30,408 nucleotides of DNA from Hyphochytrium catenoides (lineage: Eukaryota > Sar > Hyphochytriomycetes > Hyphochytriales > Hyphochytriaceae). Shown piece after piece: positions 30,099-30,408 of this stretch; position 1 is the first letter of the stretch, and each line of letters begins with the position of its first letter. Location: assembly GCA_900088475.1 (NCBI GenBank), contig FLMG01003683.1, positions 4,424 to 34,831 on the forward strand, written 5' to 3'. A program made the translations under genes and the position numbers. The notes under the pieces were generated by a model. The model had not been told where the DNA came from. It did no database searches and saw only the letters and a list, made by a program, of their open reading frames with translations.

Positions 30099-30184
30099 GT
30101 GCCCAAAAGCCTCCTTACCTCATACGTCAGGCTTTTATACATGAGACTGTCCTTCCTGCTAATGCCCAGAGCGCCCCATTGGCC
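29549..30184 (-). CDS. Vasohibin-like tubulin carboxypeptidase, C-terminal exons (5' part not in window)
   Basis: Three phase-0 exons, 30184-30119, 30011-29886 and 29665-29549, encode about 102 residues. Vasohibins remove the C-terminal tyrosine of alpha-tubulin, working in animals with the small partner SVBP. The first exon reads GQWGALGISRKDSLMYKSLT, which corresponds to the vasohibin segment carrying the catalytic Ser (Ser221 in human VASH1). The second reads SLSALVLDYQKSYKALGHRL, then LGAPLSHDIHSAEIVNWQ, matching the family's SHDPHS-x-x-x-IEWK region. The last (VYRALSPDSFSSLNHADQHL to stop) fits in phase and resembles the weakly conserved end, but is less certain. The exons with the catalytic Cys and His must lie beyond the right edge; nothing in 30185-30408 reads as an exon. 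Both introns carry (CT)n on the sense strand. Confidence 0.78.
29784..29818. repeat. (GA)n microsatellite in vasohibin-like intron
   Basis: GA repeats within the intron 29666-29885; (CT)n on the sense strand. Confidence 0.95.
30055..30098. repeat. (GA)n microsatellite in vasohibin-like intron
   Basis: About 21 perfect GA units within the intron 30012-30118; (CT)n on the sense strand. Confidence 0.97.
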
Positions 30185-30408
30185 CTGCGCGACCAAAGAG
30201 AAACAGTGTTATAAACTGGTCATCTCTTCTTCTCTTCTCTTTGCGTCTCTTAGGCGGGCCTTCGCCATGTTGCACCCACGGACTCCTGTCTGCCTCTCGC
30301 AAAGAATAGAGATCCCTCCCCCCTCTCCCCTTCTCTCCCTATAAGTATATGTACGAATATATAATAACGTTCTTTCTTTCTTTCTCTTCTCTCGATTTCT
30401 CCCTCTCT

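Noticed and set aside
1-30408. CRISPR arrays, bacterial operons, insertion sequences or viral genes
   Set aside because: No spaced direct repeats, ribosome-binding sites, transposases or viral replication genes are visible; the gene structure is clearly eukaryotic.

Overview
The window is nuclear DNA from a gene-dense, intron-rich eukaryote, most likely a flagellated protist. Proteins are split over many exons joined by short GT-AG introns (about 41-400 bp) in consistent phase. Genes lie on both strands. One gene encodes a bacterial-type FtsZ with an organelle presequence, which animals and fungi lack, while neighbouring genes match centrosome and tubulin-modifying families. I cannot name the lineage. 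(GA)n/(CT)n microsatellites are spread over introns and spacers. A 4-base N gap lies at 19537-19540.

Layout, left to right: (1) 1-216 (+) tail of an unrecognised gene. (2) 3481-459 (-) type II membrane protein with a LamG/concanavalin-like domain, eight exons. (3) about 6364-4303 (-) Myb/SANT-like protein with a C-terminal coiled coil, 5' end unresolved. (4) 7152-8249 (+) small NT-C2 domain protein, seven exons. (5) 10744-8286 (-) FtsZ, nine exons. (6) 11604-12547 (+) YIPF5/Yip1-family Golgi protein, three exons. (7) 17068-13037 (-) SPD-2/CEP192-like centrosomal protein, two exons. (8) 18008-21424 (+) tau-tubulin-kinase-like CK1-family kinase, with at least one exon lost at or near the N gap. 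(9) 25659-21670 (-) PMCA-type Ca2+ P-type ATPase, seven exons. (10) 25660-29548, a long repeat-rich spacer with only doubtful ORFs. (11) 30184-29549 (-) last three recognisable exons of a vasohibin-like tubulin carboxypeptidase, 5' part not in the window.

Genes mostly alternate strand, so 3' ends converge; the NT-C2 and FtsZ stop codons are only 36 bp apart. There is no operon-like system. A loose theme is the tubulin and centriole world (CEP192-like scaffold, TTBK-like kinase, vasohibin-like detyrosinase, and the tubulin homologue FtsZ), plus membrane traffic and calcium export. Exon junctions were chosen by hand from splice motifs, reading-frame agreement and family resemblance; none was tested against transcripts.
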